Shown piece after piece: positions 1 to 12,244 of a DNA stretch of 64,000 bases. The notes below the pieces were generated by a model. That model was not told the origin of the DNA and ran no database searches. It saw only the letters and a program-made list of their open reading frames with translations. This DNA comes from Lanius collurio (taxonomy: Eukaryota; Chordata; Aves; Passeriformes; Laniidae): the NCBI GenBank assembly GCA_020086605.1, contig JACBWW010000004.1, positions 16,312,357 through 16,376,356 of the forward strand. Direction: 5' to 3'. Position 1 is the first letter of the stretch. Every line of letters begins with the position of its first letter. The position numbers and the translations under genes were made by a program.

Positions 1-1117
1 AGCAGATGCAATTTTAAAAAGCAAGCTTGTTCCAGAGGACAACTACTGGACAACATATTCTACAAACAAAGCTGCTACATGGTTTGCTCCTGACAGTCAT
101 GGCAGGGCTCTGAAGATGGTAATACTATTAGCTCAAAAACTGTGAAAGCTTGTTCCAGTGGGCCTTAGAACTTTGAAAGCTGACAGAAGCTCTCACAGAC
201 CATACACAAACCTTCATTTACAATAGCCTACACATTAAGAGCTATAAGATTATGCACGATCATGTTAGTTTTGCCTGTTTGAGTCAGAACCTCTTTTTAC
301 TTATATTCCTGAATTCATTTGAAGCAACAAGCTACATCACTGAAAAGTGAAAGAAAGCTTCAACTTATGTATTTACATTCTTTAAAAATTTGTCACTCTG
401 TAGAATACCTAAAGACTGTCAAGATAATGAATTGAGGCTAATCTAATAGCACATTCACTCTCTACTGTTTTTGTACTGTTGTTATTGTTGGACTTGTTTC
501 TAATTGTCTTTTTAAATTATTTTCTGGGAAAATATAACTCTAAGGAGACAGAACACAGCCCTTTGGGAGGGGGGGATGCACTTTTATTATTGTTACTTTC
601 TTTTTAATAAAGGCATAACAAAAAACACCAGGCTTTTTTATTAGATATATAAAATATGGCAAGCTGTATCTAATGGTACCAAATTATGCAAAGGGCAGGG
701 GGTTCACAGGACTTCTGCTTGCCACCATATCCATTTTGCTCCTTTTCCATGTTTGCCTTTGACTGTTTTGAGTGATGCTAGATGAATGAGGGATGTAACT
801 GATCAAAAGATGGACCAAGTAGCATGTTTCACACAGAGCTCACCAGTCCCAGACCAAGAAAGGAAACTTAAAAACTTAAAGACTTAAAAACCAACACTGT
901 CTATAACAAAGAACTGACAGCAAATCTTCATGCAGCAATGCAGAAGAGAATTTCTCTCCGCAGGAGAATATCATTATAAAAGTTTCAGCAGTTATTTTAG
1001 AAATCAATCCAATCCAATCAAACCAACAGAAATTAAATGAAATTATTTTTTAAAAAAACACTAATCACAAGCCCAAACTAATAGTGAAGAGGGCAGTGGA
1101 AGGTGTTTATACGATAC
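1..1117 (-). other. NRXN3: NRXN3 intron downstream of exon C (partial)
   Basis: Start of the intron at splice site SS3, beginning with donor GTATCG at 1117-1112 and running off the left edge. It is AT-rich single-copy-looking sequence. A reading of the minus strand for the short SS3 insert (DCIRINCNSS-like codons between AG and GT) found nothing. No repeat family was recognised; there is only a G8 run near 567-576 and A/T-rich stretches. Confidence 0.8.
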
Positions 1118-1321
1118 CTAAGTTGACCATAAGTTTGACACGGCCTCCATCCAGCTCCAGGCGCAGAGTGTCGGCAGAGTCTCGCGAGGTGGTTGCCATC
1201 AGCAGCCCATAAGCGCGCTGGGACATGAAACGGAAGGACACATCTTCTGCTTCTGTGTGCATAACCATGGGCATGATGATCTTCATGTACATGCTGCCAT
1301 CATAGCTCAAGATAGAGGCCT
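1118..1321 (-). CDS. NRXN3: Neurexin-3 internal exon C: N-terminal part of LNS4, ending at splice site SS3
   Basis: Internal coding exon of 204 nt, phase 1 at both ends. It completes Glu (G|AG) after exon B, then encodes 67 residues, beginning [13 protein letters not shown], with [20 protein letters not shown] and [19 protein letters not shown], the first beta strands of LNS4. The acceptor is a pyrimidine-rich stretch ending TCCATGCAG. The exon stops after VNL plus the first G of the next codon, exactly where neurexin splice site 3 is known: G|AC gives Asp when the short SS3 insert (DCIRINCNSS in known neurexins) is included, and G|GN gives Gly when it is skipped. The donor is GTATCG, a poor match to consensus. 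I found no SS3 insert exon in the remaining 1.1 kb, so it and the rest of LNS4 lie beyond the left edge. Confidence 0.95.
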
Positions 1322-4300
1322 CTGCATGGAATCAGCAAACAATTGCAAGAAATGAGAAAATTTGCACCTCTGAAGAACCCTCACATCTACCACAGAGCAC
1401 TGTGTCTACAGAAACTTGCCACAGAAAGATATGTAACTGGGGAAAAGTGCAACAACCATTTAACTGCATCCAGAAACCCTGCAGGGCAAATATTGAGCAG
1501 TAAAGGCAGATGTGGGGTTCACTGCAGCAGGTAACAGCAGTACCCATGGACACATAATTCCCAAGGTCAAGCATGTTAGGACAGAGCCCTTTTGTGATTA
1601 TGTGTTAGCAAAGCTGTGGGAGTCCAGAATATGGAGAATATTTCCCTAACTTATTTAAGGCATTTATACTCCCTTGTACACCCCCCTGTGCAACACTGCT
1701 TTTAACCCTTGTCCATGGAAAAAGCTATTAAGCCTTTAGAATGAGTTAGAATTTACAAAGGTGTGAGGTGGCTGTATAATATGTAGTTTGCTGCAGGATG
1801 AAAATCTTTGAGTTTTTAAGATTTGTTAATATAGTAAGTAGATAAAACAGAAAAGACCAAGATGGAGGATTGTTGTTGTTCACCAGACCTTCCTCTCCTT
1901 CTTCACTTACTCCATATTTTGCAGTACTGGTAGTATAAGATGATTGGTTAAAAATTGACGCAGTGGAAGGCTATGTGTGCAAGCATTCATTAAGCATTGG
2001 TAGAAAAATAAAAAAAATGTATAATTGGTTGTTGTGTCTAAAAAAGGGCAGTGGATTTTTTGTACCATGACTTTTGCATCTTCTCAGCTTCATGCTATGG
2101 TGCCAATTAGTGCTTTACTGATAAGACAGCAACAAACAGCCTTGAGTCCGAGAAGGTTCAGGAGTCCCGTTCATCTCTCATTAGCAGCAAGGATTTACTC
2201 CCCCATCCGGGGAATACTGTGGGGGTCTTCCACCCTCACACAAAGCCTTTGTTTTTCATATCTTCCAGAAAATGCAATCTCCTTCAGTGCACTGAAGTCC
2301 AGCCTTCCCTAGGACTAGCAGTAATGACTAGAATGACTAGACATCTAACTTCTGGTACTCTTGCTGTTGCTTATTTAGAGAGGAATTTCATTTCATCGAT
2401 ATCACTTCAAAGACAAACAACTGTATAAAGGGAATTTCCTGACAGGTCTTTTCTGAATCAGATTTGTTCCTTTTTATGATTTTGTATTTTTTCACTACTT
2501 ACTAACAATCAATGTTAGTAGAGCTCTGCTGACACAACCAACACAAATGAAGAAAGGAATAAACCAAAGAATAAACCATTGCAAGGGTCATTCAAATGCA
2601 GGAAAATTAGAAGATAGAGGCACAATGAAAGCCAGGAGGAGGGGGGGGAAAAAGTGAAGAAAGAAGTTATATTTTTCTGTCATCTCTGAGGATGTCAAAG
2701 AAAATTAGAATTTCAGTCAAGGAAAGGAGTTAAACTTAGCATTCTCTATTTGTTCAGGGTCTTGCCTGCAGAAAGTGATATTCTCCTCTAAGGGGTAGGA
2801 TTAAAGTCTTATGTTAGAACTGCAACAAGCACCACAGCATGGCCATCATTGTTTCTTCACGGAATATGCTCAAAAGCCTTTTTATCTGCAAAATTTACAA
2901 ATCTACATAAATACATAAATGTATGAATCAGAGTGTTCCTACTCCCCACAGCCAACCCCCATCAAAGACAGAGCTGTTGAGATTGCTCCATGTAGGGCTT
3001 CTACCATAAAATTACATGTCAAAATCACAGAGTTTAAAAAAAACCTGACTGGTTCAGCTTTCTAGAAACATGGATGGATTGCTCCATAAAGCCCTCTTAC
3101 CAGTACCTCATCCAGTTCATTTCAGCTGAAGTTTTCTCAAATGACTGACTGGAATTCTCTCCAGGCACCATCACCCCACTGGCCCCCAGAAAGTTAACAG
3201 TCCATCTAACTTAACCTACTGCAAAACATGTATTTGGAATCTAGATGTTCTCCTTATATTTCAGCCCTTTGTCCCATTTTTCCCAGACAATGAGAGCAGA
3301 ACTTCCATCAGGGAAAAGCAAGTTTGGCAGAGCTGAACCTTACTCCTCTCAATGTCTAAATGTTAGATGCTACAGTAGCATAAATGGATGGGAAACTGAG
3401 GAAGATCCAAATGTCCATGCCATAAAGCACCCATGGCTGGCTGCAAAATGGCCAGCAACAGAACAGTAATGGAACAAATATGCAAATGAGTTGATAAATA
3501 AAGATATAAATATCAAGCTGATAAAGTGACAGAGGAGACACATATATGTTTCCAAAATATTTGGTGGGGATCACTACAGTTGTGCAGGTGCAGCAACCCT
3601 CCACACTAATAGCTGGTGTGCACCTCCGCAGTTGTAGGACACGTAAACACAAGAAGAAAACTTTTTTGGGGAGCACCATTAAGATGTCTGTGAACAGCAT
3701 CCTTCCTCACCAGTTTCCTTAGCTGCGCTCACCACACACTGTCATGATCTGTACACGGAAAGCTCTCCACACACATCACCCACTCAGCCATTACATTACA
3801 CACATCTCTGGTACCAGCTGCCAGTGCTGCCCTGGGGTCCCACATCTTTGTTTGGCTGAGGTACAGAGAAGCAAAGAAAGCCTCTTTTTCAAGGTGGAAG
3901 AATAGTTTCTTCTTTTCAAAGTGAAATTCTCTTCCCCCTCACGTCTGCACCTCTCACTTGCCACCCACAGCTGCAAGCTGGAACTAAATGTACTGTATTT
4001 TATACATACACTCAAAGGCAATGCCTCTGTACACACAAACCTCCCTTGCTCTCTTTCCTCTCTCTCTCTGCAGATTGTATTAGAAAATGCAGTCAAGCAT
4101 GAAATGGCTCTTTTGACGCTTTCAGCTCAGATGTGCCTTGCATGAAGCAGTTGCTGGCCCTAGCACACGAATAGCTGTGAGAAGGGGGTTGGAGGATATC
4201 AGGACTATGAGTGGAAGTAGCTGACACAAATGTCCCGGCACTGCTGCTTCCTTCTCCACAGTGCCATGCATTAGGTGCTTTGAAAACACAAGTTTGTCTG

Positions 4301-6000
4301 CAGGGACTAGAACAAACCAAAAGCATGGTAATAATGAGCCTCTTCCCTTCAGTAAAATTTGTGTCCTTCAGCTTTACTGATCCCATTGCCAGATAGCTAC
4401 TCTCCTCAGACAAGAAATCCCAATCTTTACTATTATACTTAGAACTGAAGAACACTCAGAATTGCTGAAGACGACATAAAAGTCTGGATAGTGTTTCAGT
4501 TGACGTCCCACAGTAGCCTAAACCAGGTATTACTGTCCCTCCTCCAGCCAGTCTGGTACAAACATGTTGCAATAAAACCTTGTAACAATTAAGTAGATAA
4601 AACTAAGTATCTTGAAATAGTTGAAACAGCCTCCATACAACCACAGGAGCCAATGTTCTGTTCTTGTGCTGTATGCACTTGACATATTTCAAAAATAGCA
4701 AGATTTCATTCTCACTTTGCAAGTCTTCTCAATCTGGAGTATATGGGAGCCTTTCAGCATATCTCCTCGCAAGCAGACCATTCCCTCCAGCTATGAAAAT
4801 AGGAGGGTATTGCCTAGTAGCAGTCATACAAATAAAACTTATTTCCTTTTCCTGACAGTCAGTCCCCAAAGCTCAAGAAAAGCATGTTACAGCCGAGCAA
4901 CACATGCAGCAAATCTGCTCAGGGTTGAATGCAACCTGGCAACAAGTACATGACCTCAGCTTCCCAGACACCTGTGCTGGCAACTTCTGCCTGAATACAG
5001 GCATCCATTCAATTGTCCTCAGCCACCTGCAGCAATGGGACTGTAATGCTTTATTCAGCACCGTATTTACAGGCAGCAGCACAGTTATCCAAGTTTAAAA
5101 TACATGCACGTTTCTGCCACCCTTCTACTTTTAGGGTAGCTATTATATTGGATGCATAGGAGCAATGTGTGAAATCATGTTTGAGACCCCCACAGATTTG
5201 TACAGACAAAAAAATTGAGTGGCATTTATTTGTGATCCTAATGCCAGAAGCTTCATTGCCATTTGTTTGGAGATGGGAAGAGGAAGCAACCAGGTGCTGG
5301 TTCAAAACTGCTCTGACATAATGCCAGAAATCTGTGAAAATCAATATGTTATTAGGAGCAATTAGCTTCCCAGTTTTGTGCTCTCAGACCCTGCCAGTTT
5401 TAATTTTACACTTAGCATCCAAAGGAGCAATTCATTGCTGCTTCCCCACAAGGCTCTACATGAACCTCCCAGGGAGCTGGAACAGACATATTCTTAGCAC
5501 ACAGACAGAAAATTATTCAAGACCTCTTCATGCTTTTTCTCCTGCTCTCTAACCTCTCTCTTGTATTAATCTCTATCCCCTGCTTCATTTCTTTCTTCTT
5601 CCTCTTATATTTTCTTTAATCTCCTGTTCTTCCCCATGGTCTTATTCCTCTGCCTCCCAGACTACAATACAGTGTAGTTTCTTATTGAAATTTTCAGAAA
5701 GGTGAAAGTGCAAAAACAATTTAAAATATCTACACTTCATGAAAGTTCAAGTCCCCAGTGACAACAGTTCAGGGCACACCACATTTTCCCCAGCTACATT
5801 TGTGAGACCAAAACTCTTAGACCAAACATTTCCACATTCATGCAAATTCAAATATCCCTAAAGTGCCTAAGTTTTGCATCCCCAAACCAGACAACACTTT
5901 CCAGCAGGCATTGATTGCACAGGTCACCTCCTGCCCTCACATATCTACTAGCAGACACATGGCCCCAAATAAAAAAATAGATTTTCTGAAAACCAAAATT

Positions 6001-6070
6001 ACACTTTAAAACAAAACAAAACAAAAAAATCCCACAAAAATAATATCTAAAAAGAAAAAAGAAAAAGAAA
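6001..6070. repeat. A-rich low-complexity tract
   Basis: Runs of A broken by single C, G or T, including AAAACAAAACAAAACAAAA and AAAAAGAAAAAAGAAAAAG. No element body or target-site duplication is recognised beside it. Confidence 0.7.
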
Positions 6071-6229
6071 TCCTAATTCCTGTCCAAGTGGATTCCATAC
6101 AGATGAGTTTCAACTAGAAAAAGCCTAACAAGTAATTTGGGAAGCCTGAATATAAACAATCAGACTGAATCTGACTAGAACCCAGGAGGTAATGCTCCTG
6201 TTTTGGTGGAAAAGACATGATGGGAACTT

Positions 6230-6710
6230 TAAGTGCTCACAAGCAGTTAGGACCTTGCACATCATCCAGCAGGATGGGTGCCAGGAGCTGTGGAGTTTCC
6301 TGTGCCAGTCCCTTGTTGCCCGGGGCTGTCCCACACACACAAGAAGGTGACAGGGACAGATGTGGAAATGGGGGCCAGGTCCGACTGATAAACCAGGAAA
6401 CCTCAAGGTGATGAGGCAGGTCCACGGTCAGGCCAGGAAGTCAATCTGCTGGCCAGGGTTAAGAGTGATTGCCAGGCAGAGCCACAGGGACAGGGTTGGA
6501 CATGGGCCAGGCTTGGAAGCACCCATGGAAGCATGCTGCGGGAGGCACCTGGAGACTGGCCCTGCCACAGCATCACCGGGTAGGGGGCTGATGGCCAGGG
6601 GGCTGCCATGGGGCCCTGGGCCATGAGCAGGGTGGGGGAGCCCCAGTGGTCAGGCAGGGCCTGTCAGTGCCCTAAGTGTGCTGGTGGTACCACGCTCTGG
6701 GGCTGCTTCT
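6230..6710. other. GC-rich island of unknown origin inside the AT-rich intron
   Basis: About 480 bp clearly richer in G and C than its flanks, with repeated GGCCAGG, CCATGGGGCCCTGGGCC and GGGGGCTG words. Several overlapping open frames occur on both strands, but they show no domain and are what GC-rich sequence gives by chance. It does not match CR1 or the LTRs elsewhere in this window. It could be an unrecognised retroelement fragment, a GC-rich minisatellite remnant or a regulatory island. Confidence 0.4.
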
Positions 6711-8271
6711 CATTGACCCATAAGAAAAGTCCATGTTTATTAAATGTGCTATGACACCTTCTGCAGTAAACTGAATTTTTCCTGGATGTCTCCCATCTCA
6801 GTGTCATTGGGCTTCAACTTAAACTTAGCCCACCAAACATGAAAGAACAATTTGAAGGGATGTAAACGTAGTTCACTAGCACCAAGAGGGACAATAACAG
6901 AACACAAAATTATCTTTAAAAACCTGCCTAAACTGAAACATTACATCAGGAATAAGAATTGGCTTTATTAGTCTCACAAAATACCCTGCAAACAACAAAT
7001 ATCACTAGTAAAACACAGATAGGATTTACTGTGCTACTAAGAACCAAGCTATTCTGCTTTAGAGATTTCAAACTCACAAGATGTCAATAGTGTTATTATG
7101 AGTTGTTATCTACTGGAAACTCATGAAGATAAAACAAGAAAAATCTTGGACATATACAGCCACAGAAAAGTAAAGAAACCAGACCGATTTTGCTGATACT
7201 TAATCTCTCTGAAAGACCAAAGTATTTTTTTCAATATCAATCCAAGATTTTCTTTGCTTCAAATTAAGATGATGCCTTCCCTCTTCACTCCCAAATGGCT
7301 ATATGTCTGCTTTACAAAAGAATCTTCATATCCTGAAACTCAGTATATCACTATTCCAGCTCCCTCACTCTATTTTAGACCAAGTAAGCTCCTTTTTAGT
7401 TAGCTTCTCCTAGCTTTTGTTTTCTAAAACGTGCCTCTTCTGCTTCTCATCTCTGTCTTCTCTCTGATTTGTATACTACTTTCTTAAATCAAAATTTTCC
7501 AATTTGAATAATATATGTCAGTTAAGGCCAAACAAGCACTTAAAGTAATTACATAAGACACCCTTATCAGTGCAATGTGAACAAAATAGTTCCAAATGGA
7601 CAGCAAATGGGAGGCATAATAGAGCAAGCTCATTCATCATATTTTCAAGGCATTCATCACATTTTCGGGGATGCAAGAATACTGATGGAGCAGTAATAAT
7701 AATTGTCACTTATAAGGCCCCTGCTATAGACAAAAATTGCTAGCAGATGTTTACATAGGTCAGATGACACCCAGATAAATATTCTCCACCAAACACATTT
7801 TTTTCAAAACCTTGCAAAATTTATTTCATAACATTAATTAAAACATTTAATTTCTGGGCCTGAAAATAGCCCAGAAGTGTGAGTTCCTTCATATAAAAGA
7901 AAAAAATTCCTGAAGAAACCTGAAGAGCAAACCACACCTATTTATTTATCTAGAAAGTCAGAAGAGAATAAATACTCTATTCACTAATTTCCTTTCCATA
8001 CCACTGTCTCTCCCTGTTCCAGTATCTTACATCTCTTCTATCCCTTTGAGGTCTTCCCAAACACATAACCAAAGTCTGCAGATAATATTATTGACCAAGT
8101 ATCCACAAAATGCAAGACATAAAAAAAAAAAACCAAAAACCAAAAAAAAACTAGGTAAAGAAGGCAAACAAAGAGCCCTAAGCAACACAGTGCATGTATT
8201 ATAATGTTCTTCTTCAAACAAAACTTTTTGTTTAAAAAAAGTTATCTTGATTCATAGAGTTTAGACTTTGA

Positions 8272-8300
8272 AATTACTTTTGCTCCTAACAAAAGTAATT
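8272..8300. repeat. Perfect 11-bp inverted repeat with 7-nt loop
   Basis: The arm AATTACTTTTG at 8272-8282 is exactly complementary to CAAAAGTAATT at 8290-8300, with loop CTCCTAA. It is AT-rich and has no T run typical of a terminator. It is listed as structure only. Confidence 0.75.
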
Positions 8301-9429
8301 CTGATTTTTCTTTTTAGAACAGTACTAATTTTCTTTCTTAAATCCAAAATTAACATCTTCTTCTTCTACTTCAATATTATAAAGTGGGTATATTATTACA
8401 AAATCCCTTAAAGCTGTACTGAGAATTTTCATCTTAAAGTGGACTAAATATCAAGGAACTAGTTAAAACTGTGAGGCTTCTATAATTGTAAGGTAAAATC
8501 CCACAAGACTTTTGCCTGTCTACAACAAAAGCTTCAATGGAGACCTTCTAAACTTCAAACCGACCTAGGGAAGATATATTAGGGACACGGATCCCAAATC
8601 TTTCTCCATTAATAAACCTAACATTCTTGGTCTGGATTCTAGTTTTGCTTAACTTCTGTATTTAATCAACTCTCTAACTCCCCAGGTTAACCTGTGGCTC
8701 CCCTACAAAGCAGTATGTACCCGTTTCCATCAGCATCAGGCTGGGTATGCCCTTCCGACACTCCTGTTGTCATGAGCTAATCAAGGGGTATTTTCAGGTG
8801 GGGAGTTACAAAAAAAAAATTGGTGTGCTCCACAAAACTTCGCTTCTCCTTTCTTTGGGCTGCTATCATAAAGAACTGGCCTAGGGAGGAACTGTAAGAG
8901 CACTGAGTGCCACGGTGGAAATATTTGCAGACAGAGTAAACTGTAGCTTGTAAATGTTATTGCTAGCCTTGGGAGGTGACGAGTGAGGTTATATTGACAT
9001 ACTGAAGCTTGGCACAGACTCAGGAGAACCAAGAAGGAGCACATGGGCTTTTCAAATCTACTCCAAATGTCACTCAATATTTACAGAGCTGTGTACAACT
9101 ATTTGGGAAGAAATCTCCGGCAAGATGGCTAAGGGTTGAAGAAGAACTGCTCCTTAATGTAAAGGAGGTGTAATGGGGAAACCTGCCACTAAAACAATAG
9201 TTTGAGAATTTGCATTATCATGGGTGGCACGTTAGAAAGTGGCACAACTTCTGTTTAGTTCAAATGTCTTTGAGTCATCTTCGTGGCACTGTCAAGCTAC
9301 ATGAAGCATTTGATCACTACCTTCTGAGTAGTGTTCACCTAGAAAGGGAGATTACAGCAAAAACGTTTGGTTTATCTCAGTGTACAGTGAAAAAAAGAGG
9401 CAGCAGACAATTTGTAGCAAGGGAAAACT

Positions 9430-9636
9430 GAGAAAATTTTAAGGAAAAAATTACACAATGAGGGTTGTCACACACTGCAACAGAACAGCTCTAGAAACCC
9501 CAATCCAGGAAATTTTCAAAGTTCAACAGGATAATGCCTTTAACAATTAATTCTGCTCTTCAAGTTGGTCTCACTTGAAACAGGTGTTTGAGACAACAAC
9601 CTCCAGATCTCTTTCAACCATGATTATTCTATGCGA
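9430..9636 (+). mobile_element. CR1 LINE, degenerate 3' end fragment
   Basis: Reads like a decayed CR1 3' untranslated end: AATGAGGGTTGTCACACACT, then CCCCAATCCAGGAAATTTT, then ACCTCCAGATCTCTTTCAAC and the terminal ATTATTCTATG. CR1 is the dominant non-LTR retrotransposon of birds and inserts mostly as 5'-truncated copies. This copy has gaps and many substitutions, so it is old. It lies antisense to NRXN3. Confidence 0.72.
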
Positions 9637-9984
9637 AGTGCCAGAATGCCCTGATTTCACTGGATATTGCACCTTTTCACAGACATCACCTGCTAGTTGC
9701 TACTGATTTGAGATGCAAAAGATTTTGTCTTGTGAGTTATCACACTGAAGGGAACGCCTCTTGGAGCATGTTGTCAAGACTAAAGAAACAGAACATTCAA
9801 AACATTGTTTTCCTACAGCCACTGTATGTCCTTGGACAAATTCCTTACCCCTGCTGAATCATCTCCGAGCATTTACAGATGGGAACCAAACACGTTATGA
9901 CACTACTAAAGACACCTGACTGTTGTGTTTCCAGCCCTTTTCTCCCACCACATGGGAAAGCTACTCAAAAGGCAGTTAACCCAT

Positions 9985-11022
9985 CTTGGATAGGTGTACT
10001 CCTTGCTGGGTGAAAAATTAGCTGGATGGCCAAGCCCAAGGAGTGGTAGTGAATGGAATCCAGGCGGTGGCCAGTCATAAGTGTTGTTCCTCAGGGCTCA
10101 GTATCAAGGCCAGTTTTATTTGATACCTTTATCAATGAACTGGACAAGGAGATCAAGTGCATCCTCAGTACGTTTGAAGAGGACACACTGGACAGGAGTT
10201 TTGGGCAGGAGTTTTGGTCTGCTGGAGGGTAGGAATGGATATGGACACACTGGAACAGTGGGATGAGGCCAACGGCATGAGGTTCAATAAGGCAAAGCAC
10301 AACACCCCCATGTGGTGCTACAGGCCTGGGGAAGAGCAGTTCCTGAACTGCTCAGCAGAAGGGGACTTGGGGTAGCTGGTTGAGGAGCAGCTGAATATGA
10401 GTCAGCACGTGCCTAGGTGGCCAATGGCATCTTGGCCTGCATTCAAAAACTGTGGCCAGCAGGACTAAGGCAGTGATCGTCCCTCTCTACTCAACTCTAG
10501 CGAGGCCTACCCTGAGTGCTGCATACAGTTTTGGGCCACTCACTTCAAAAAGGACATTGAGGTGCTGGAGCAAGTCCAGAGAAGGGCAATGGAGCTGGGG
10601 AAGGGTCTGGAGCACAAGTCTGATGAGGAGCATCTAAGAGAACTGGAGTTGTTTGTTCTGGAGGAAAGGAGGCTCAAGGAGGGCCTCACTGCTCTCTACG
10701 GCTACCTGAAATGAGGTTGTGGTGAGCTGGGGGTTGGTCTCCTCTGTCATGTCTCAATGGATATGAGGAAATGGCCTTAAGTTCTGCCAGGGGAGGTTGA
10801 GATTAGATATTGGAATTTTTTTTTTTCACTTTTAAAGTGGTTAGGCATTGGAATAAGTTGCCCAAGGAAGTGGTAGAGTCACGATATCTGGAAGTGTTCA
10901 AGAGGCATCTGGATGTAGAACCTGGGAATATGGCTTAGGGGTGATTATGGTGCTGCTGGGTTGATAGTTGGATGATATTGAAGGTGTCTTTCAACCTTGA
11001 TGATTATTTGATTCTGGGATCA
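9985..11022 (+). mobile_element. CR1 LINE, 5'-truncated copy (about 1 kb: end of reverse-transcriptase ORF and 3' UTR)
   Basis: The longest CR1 copy here. The 5' part (GGATAGGTGTACTCCTTGCT, then GTTGTTCCTCAGGGCTCAGT and ACTGGACAAGGAGATCAAG) corresponds to the reverse-transcriptase coding end. The middle (GGACATTGAGGTGCTGGAGC, AGAAGGGCAATGGAGCTGG) and 3' part (GCCAGGGGAGGTTGAGATTA, ATTGGAATAAGTTGCCCAAG) follow the CR1 3' region in order, ending GATGATTATTTGATTCTGGG. Stops and frame breaks make it non-functional: the open frames at 10081-10266 and 10452-10637 are remnants. A T13 run interrupts it near 10818. It is antisense to NRXN3. Confidence 0.9.
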
Positions 11023-12173
11023 TCAGTCTATCACTTTTGAAAAGCAAGGTTGTAATGTAAACTATATTCACAACCTTTTCAAAATCCATGAACAAACTCT
11101 CCTCAGCTCTGTTTTTCTAATACTGGAAATAAAAACTAACTACAATTGCCTCTGGCTGTTGGTTTAAGGAAGGTTCACAGCATTAGACAACCCTCAATTT
11201 CATTGGCTTCCTTTTCCTCATCTGACAGCCCCAAACTCTTAAATTTTGCAAACTCCTGGAAGAGATGTGTTAATAGAATAGGGAGCAAATAGAAAAAAAC
11301 ACGGGTCTACAAACTGTAGGTCAAACTTGTCCACACCATACTGGCTTTGAAAAAGCAAAATTTCTGCAATCCAATCAGTGATTTAAGGCCAGAAGTGAGA
11401 CACTGCCATGTGGAAACTAAGTAGGCAGAGGAACTAGATAACTATTTACTAACTCATGTAAGGCAAGCAGTTTCATGGAAACAAGAATGTCAGAACACTC
11501 ACAAACAATGAAAAATAGGTCATCTTTGAAGGGAAGCCCGATACAACAGAGCAGGTAGTGATTAGGAGGGTAACAACAGCATACATGCTGTGGAAAAACG
11601 CATGATAATATGTAATTTGGAGTTTCAGACTACAGCTTCCAATCTTAAAGTACAAGATAAACTAAGATGAGTTTAAAATACTAGGATCTGGAGGAGGTCC
11701 CTTCAGAGCCTTTTCTTCTCCTATCACAGATATGCTGTCTTCCCTAAAAACGCTCGCAAAACCTCTGATCCGAGGGTGGTGACCATCTGAGAGCAACACT
11801 CAGTGCAGCACAGACAGTGCTGAAATGATGACACTGATTTCCAGGCATCCCACAGGCTCTGTCCATTCCTAATGAAGTCATCAGCAGAGATGCAACAGCC
11901 AGATCTGTTCACCCAGCTAATTGCAACCACTGTTCAATTATTGGAACCACGATAAAGAGGCAAAGAGAAGCAGAAACTAGCAGCTGGCATGGAATGGCAG
12001 TTGATATTGCCAGGATCACAAAGGCTGAAGCAAAAGGTACATGTTCAAGTGTGTAAATTTCACTGGCAGATAAAAGAAATCCAGTCCTACTTTCAAACAA
12101 CAAACACTGCCCTTTGAAAACATGATTGTACCCCAGATCAAATTCCACTTTAATACTCTGGTACCTGTAGATA

Positions 12174-12244
12174 ATTTTTTTTTTTTTTAATAAAAAGAAA
12201 TTTCACATAAAAAAAAAAAAGAAGAAAAAAAGAAGAAAAAAAGA
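12174..12244. repeat. Poly-T followed by A-rich tract
   Basis: A T run of about 15 at 12174-12188 is followed within 20 bp by an A-rich stretch with (AAAAAAGAAG) units to 12244. The two can pair as a long imperfect hairpin. No element body was recognised on either side. Confidence 0.7.

Noticed and set aside
1..1117. Possible SS3 insert exon of neurexin
   Set aside because: I read the minus strand for an AG-bounded short exon coding DCIRINCNSS-like residues and did not find it; it must lie beyond the left edge.
10081..10637. Short plus-strand frames that look like small genes
   Set aside because: They lie inside a degenerate CR1 LINE and are broken pieces or wrong frames of it.
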